Virus record (IMG/VR): IMGVR_UViG_3300020433_000043
Span: 1 to 25,706 of that record
Length of the DNA stretch: 25,706 nucleotides
Reading direction: 5' to 3' (one strand)
Source: a virus
The translations under genes were made by a program, and so were the position numbers. The notes beneath the pieces were generated by a model. It was not told where the DNA came from. It ran no database searches and worked only from the letters and a program-made list of their open reading frames with translations. Within the stretch, counting starts at the first letter, position 1, and each line of letters begins with the position of its first letter. Positions 23,974-25,706 of the stretch are shown piece by piece.

Positions 23974-24573
23974 TTATGTTAGAAATTCTTGTTTTATTTC
24001 TACTAATTCGTCTTTAGACTGTAATGAATTATTAAAAAACGTCCTAACATCATTTTTAAAGTTTACTTCAAACGTTTGGTCTACTGTTGGCATCAATACA
24101 CCTATTGATGCAGTAAGAGTTCCGTCTGGATTATAAGTATCGTAATCTAAACGTAATTCATCATAGTTTGTATAATCTTTCCAATATTCTGCTATATCAA
24201 ATGTCTTTTCAAAATCTATCGTTCCATCTTTACCAATGACTTGATAAAACACTAATTCACCTTTACTCTTTGCAAGAGTATCATCGACAAGTGTTTCTGA
24301 TGGACCTGCACGATAGATACCTTCACTCACAATTAGACGAACATCATTAAATAAATCAATGTTACCTTGAATTACTCGCATCATTTCTGCTTGTAAATAC
24401 AATTGCCGTGCAATTTGTTTTCTTTCATCATTGCTACCGACATGATTAAATGCAGTTCTATCTCCATATGCGCCAAGAAACTTAGCAACTGTTACTCCTG
24501 GTCCTAGTTTAGTAGCAGAACTAACATTGTCTACTCCATTAGGATTAAATACTGGGTCAACTAATATCATCAT
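23974..24573 (-). CDS. Conserved-looking baseplate-locus protein (199 aa), function unassigned
   Basis: Distinct segments are FNPNGVDNVSSATKLGPGV (9-27), SNDERKQIARQLYLQAEMMR (47-66), VIQGNIDLFNDVRLIVSEGI (67-86), DIAEYWKDYTNYDELRLDYD (126-145) and a C-terminal beta part. I cannot assign a family. Its size equals T4 gp53 (196 aa) and it sits next to the spike gene as gp53 does in T4, but I see no sequence resemblance to gp53. It starts with MM, and the first ATG overlaps the upstream stop (ATGA, 24570-24573). GAGG lies 11 nt upstream. It may instead be a baseplate hub or spike-assembly protein. Confidence 0.65.
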   Translation of the reverse strand: MMILVDPVFNPNGVDNVSSATKLGPGVTVAKFLGAYGDRTAFNHVGSNDERKQIARQLYLQAEMMRVIQGNIDLFNDVRLIVSEGIYRAGPSETLVDDTLAKSKGELVFYQVIGKDGTIDFEKTFDIAEYWKDYTNYDELRLDYDTYNPDGTLTASIGVLMPTVDQTFEVNFKNDVRTFFNNSLQSKDELVEIKQEFLT

Positions 24574-25706
24574 TTTGGTGTAAACCTCTTTCCTCGATTG
24601 TCTATTGCGTTACCAATAGCAGTGTAACCAAATCTAGAACTCGGTTCTTTACCTACAGTTCTTCCTATTTTATCTGGTGTTGTTCTATATGCAGTATCAC
24701 TTACTCGTCCTTCTGCGATTAATTGTCCAAGTAAATTACTTACATCACCTCTAGGACCTCGTTGTGCTAAGAATCCTAATTTTCTAATACCTCTTAGTCT
24801 AGAACGTATTTCTTGTGTTGTTGGGTGTTTATCGAAAATACCTTTATAGTCATCTGATAAGTCTAATCTGTTTTTCAGTTTATCACCTTCATCAATTGCA
24901 ACGTCACGTATCGCAAAATCACCCATACTACCATATGCCGCAACAATACTTGGAATTGGTGGTGGTCCAATTGGTGTTTTGATTTCTTGATTTAAAACGA
25001 TTTCTGGTGCACCACCCGTTGGTATGTCTGTTTCAGATACAGATGCCGCGGCACCATTTGCCGCAGTATTTGCTTTAAAGGCCGCATTTGCAACATCTGA
25101 TTTTTCTGCAAACTTAGATTTCTCTGCCGTCCATGCAGTTCTTGAGAACATTGCCTCAGTTGCTTGACCATGAAATGAACCATAGAATGCCGCACCACTG
25201 GTAAATGGCGCAGGACCTTCATTGCCTTGAAAGACTTGACCTGTAAAGTCAACTTGTTTACCACCTATAGAACCTTTCATACCAAAGATTGATACTTGTT
25301 TAACACCTGTCGCATTAAAAACTTCACTTGTCATTGCTAGTGAAGATTTTGCAGATACAAACATATCTTGTTCTGTTGCAATTTCAATATCACCTTGTAC
25401 CCAGTTGTTTTGATTACCCTTGACATATTGATGATTATCTGCTAACATAATGTCAGTATGATTACCAATAGTCTTAGTTGACTTAGTGCCTTTTGTAACA
25501 TACTCTGAGTTCTTTGTAACAAATGTACGATGGTTTTCTGAAATACCTTCAATCATATTACCCGCAACTTGTACATTATAATTACCACCAACATCAACGT
25601 TATAGTCACCTGTGACTACTAAATTAAGATTACCTTTATAAACTAGATTACCAGCACCTTCGACTATAGTTGTTTGGTCACCACCGGTGACTTCGATTCT
25701 GTTATT
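24570..25706 (-). CDS. 5: gp5-like baseplate spike/hub protein, C-terminal part (5' end beyond window)
   Basis: The frame is open from the right edge, so the ATG at 25556 is internal: 50 in-frame codons precede it (reading from NNRIEVTGGDQTTIVEGAGN). The first 130 residues are short repeats such as GDYNVDVGGNYNVQVAGN, SENHRTFVTKNSEYVTKGTK and MLADNHQYVKGNQNNWVQGD, typical of the triple-stranded beta-helix needle of gp5/VgrG proteins. An Ala-rich linker (about 190-225), PIGPPPIPSI and a charged C-terminal domain with ending GNAIDNRGKRFTPK follow, beyond what T4 gp5 has. Lysozyme and OB domains, if present, lie outside the window. The gp5 assignment rests on the helix repeats and on position before gp25-gp6. 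Confidence 0.6.
   Translation of the reverse strand, partial: NNRIEVTGGDQTTIVEGAGNLVYKGNLNLVVTGDYNVDVGGNYNVQVAGNMIEGISENHRTFVTKNSEYVTKGTKSTKTIGNHTDIMLADNHQYVKGNQNNWVQGDIEIATEQDMFVSAKSSLAMTSEVFNATGVKQVSIFGMKGSIGGKQVDFTGQVFQGNEGPAPFTSGAAFYGSFHGQATEAMFSRTAWTAEKSKFAEKSDVANAAFKANTAANGAAASVSETDIPTGGAPEIVLNQEIKTPIGPPPIPSIVAAYGSMGDFAIRDVAIDEGDKLKNRLDLSDDYKGIFDKHPTTQEIRSRLRGIRKLGFLAQRGPRGDVSNLLGQLIAEGRVSDTAYRTTPDKIGRTVGKEPSSRFGYTAIGNAIDNRGKRFTPK

Noticed and set aside
24570-25556. Complete gene starting at ATG 25556
   Set aside because: Fifty in-frame codons with the same beta-helix repeats lie upstream without a stop, so the ATG is internal and the gene is cut by the window edge.

Overview
This window is the baseplate and tail-fibre region of an AT-rich, T4-like (contractile-tailed) phage. 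The fibre and baseplate proteins resemble those of marine T4-like phages of cyanobacteria and SAR11-type bacteria, such as the DUF4815 protein, the SGAISLND-type protein and the HVHATG/GYFAHGGAW fibre motif. The host cannot be fixed from this sequence. Every gene I accept lies on the minus strand, so transcription runs from right to left. Genes abut or overlap by 1-29 nt, and the largest gap is about 70 nt (5565-5634). I recognised no RNA genes, insertion sequences, integrase, CRISPR array or attachment site.

Right part (25706 to 18071), baseplate core. In transcription order: the C-terminal part of a gp5-like central spike (cut by the window edge), a 199-residue conserved-looking protein, gp25, gp6, a 348-residue protein in the place where T4 has gp7, a small fibre-like protein, and gp8. 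Middle part (18066 to 8904): a 1740-residue DUF4815-family virion protein, a 71-residue coiled-coil protein, a fibre ending in a peptidase S74 chaperone, an SGAISLND-type protein with glycine-rich loops, and a second fibre related to the first but ending in a gp10/collar-type tip. Left part (8876 to 1): a protein with two arrays of 18 tetrapeptides (x-x-x-Phe), then a three-gene accessory cassette (coiled-coil protein, GT-A glycosyltransferase, 2OG-oxygenase-like protein), a BppU-like small protein, and a giant repeat-rich fibre of at least 1727 residues that runs off the left edge.

Regulation can be read from the DNA. Five copies of the T4-type late promoter element TATAAATA sit upstream of gene starts (gp25, the 334-residue fibre, the Gp10_C fibre, the tetrapeptide protein and the BppU-like gene). 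Three of them lie only 5-7 nt before the ATG and have no Shine-Dalgarno sequence, which predicts leaderless late transcripts. The accessory cassette instead has a perfect host-type promoter (TTGACA, 17 nt, TATAAT) whose -35 box overlaps the stop codon of the preceding structural gene, so it may be expressed early and separately from the virion genes.

The most interesting points are the twin 18+18 tetrapeptide arrays, the glycosyltransferase/oxygenase cassette next to them under its own promoter, the predicted leaderless late genes, the paralogous fibres with swapped tips, and the nested repeats with duplicated histidine boxes in the giant fibre.
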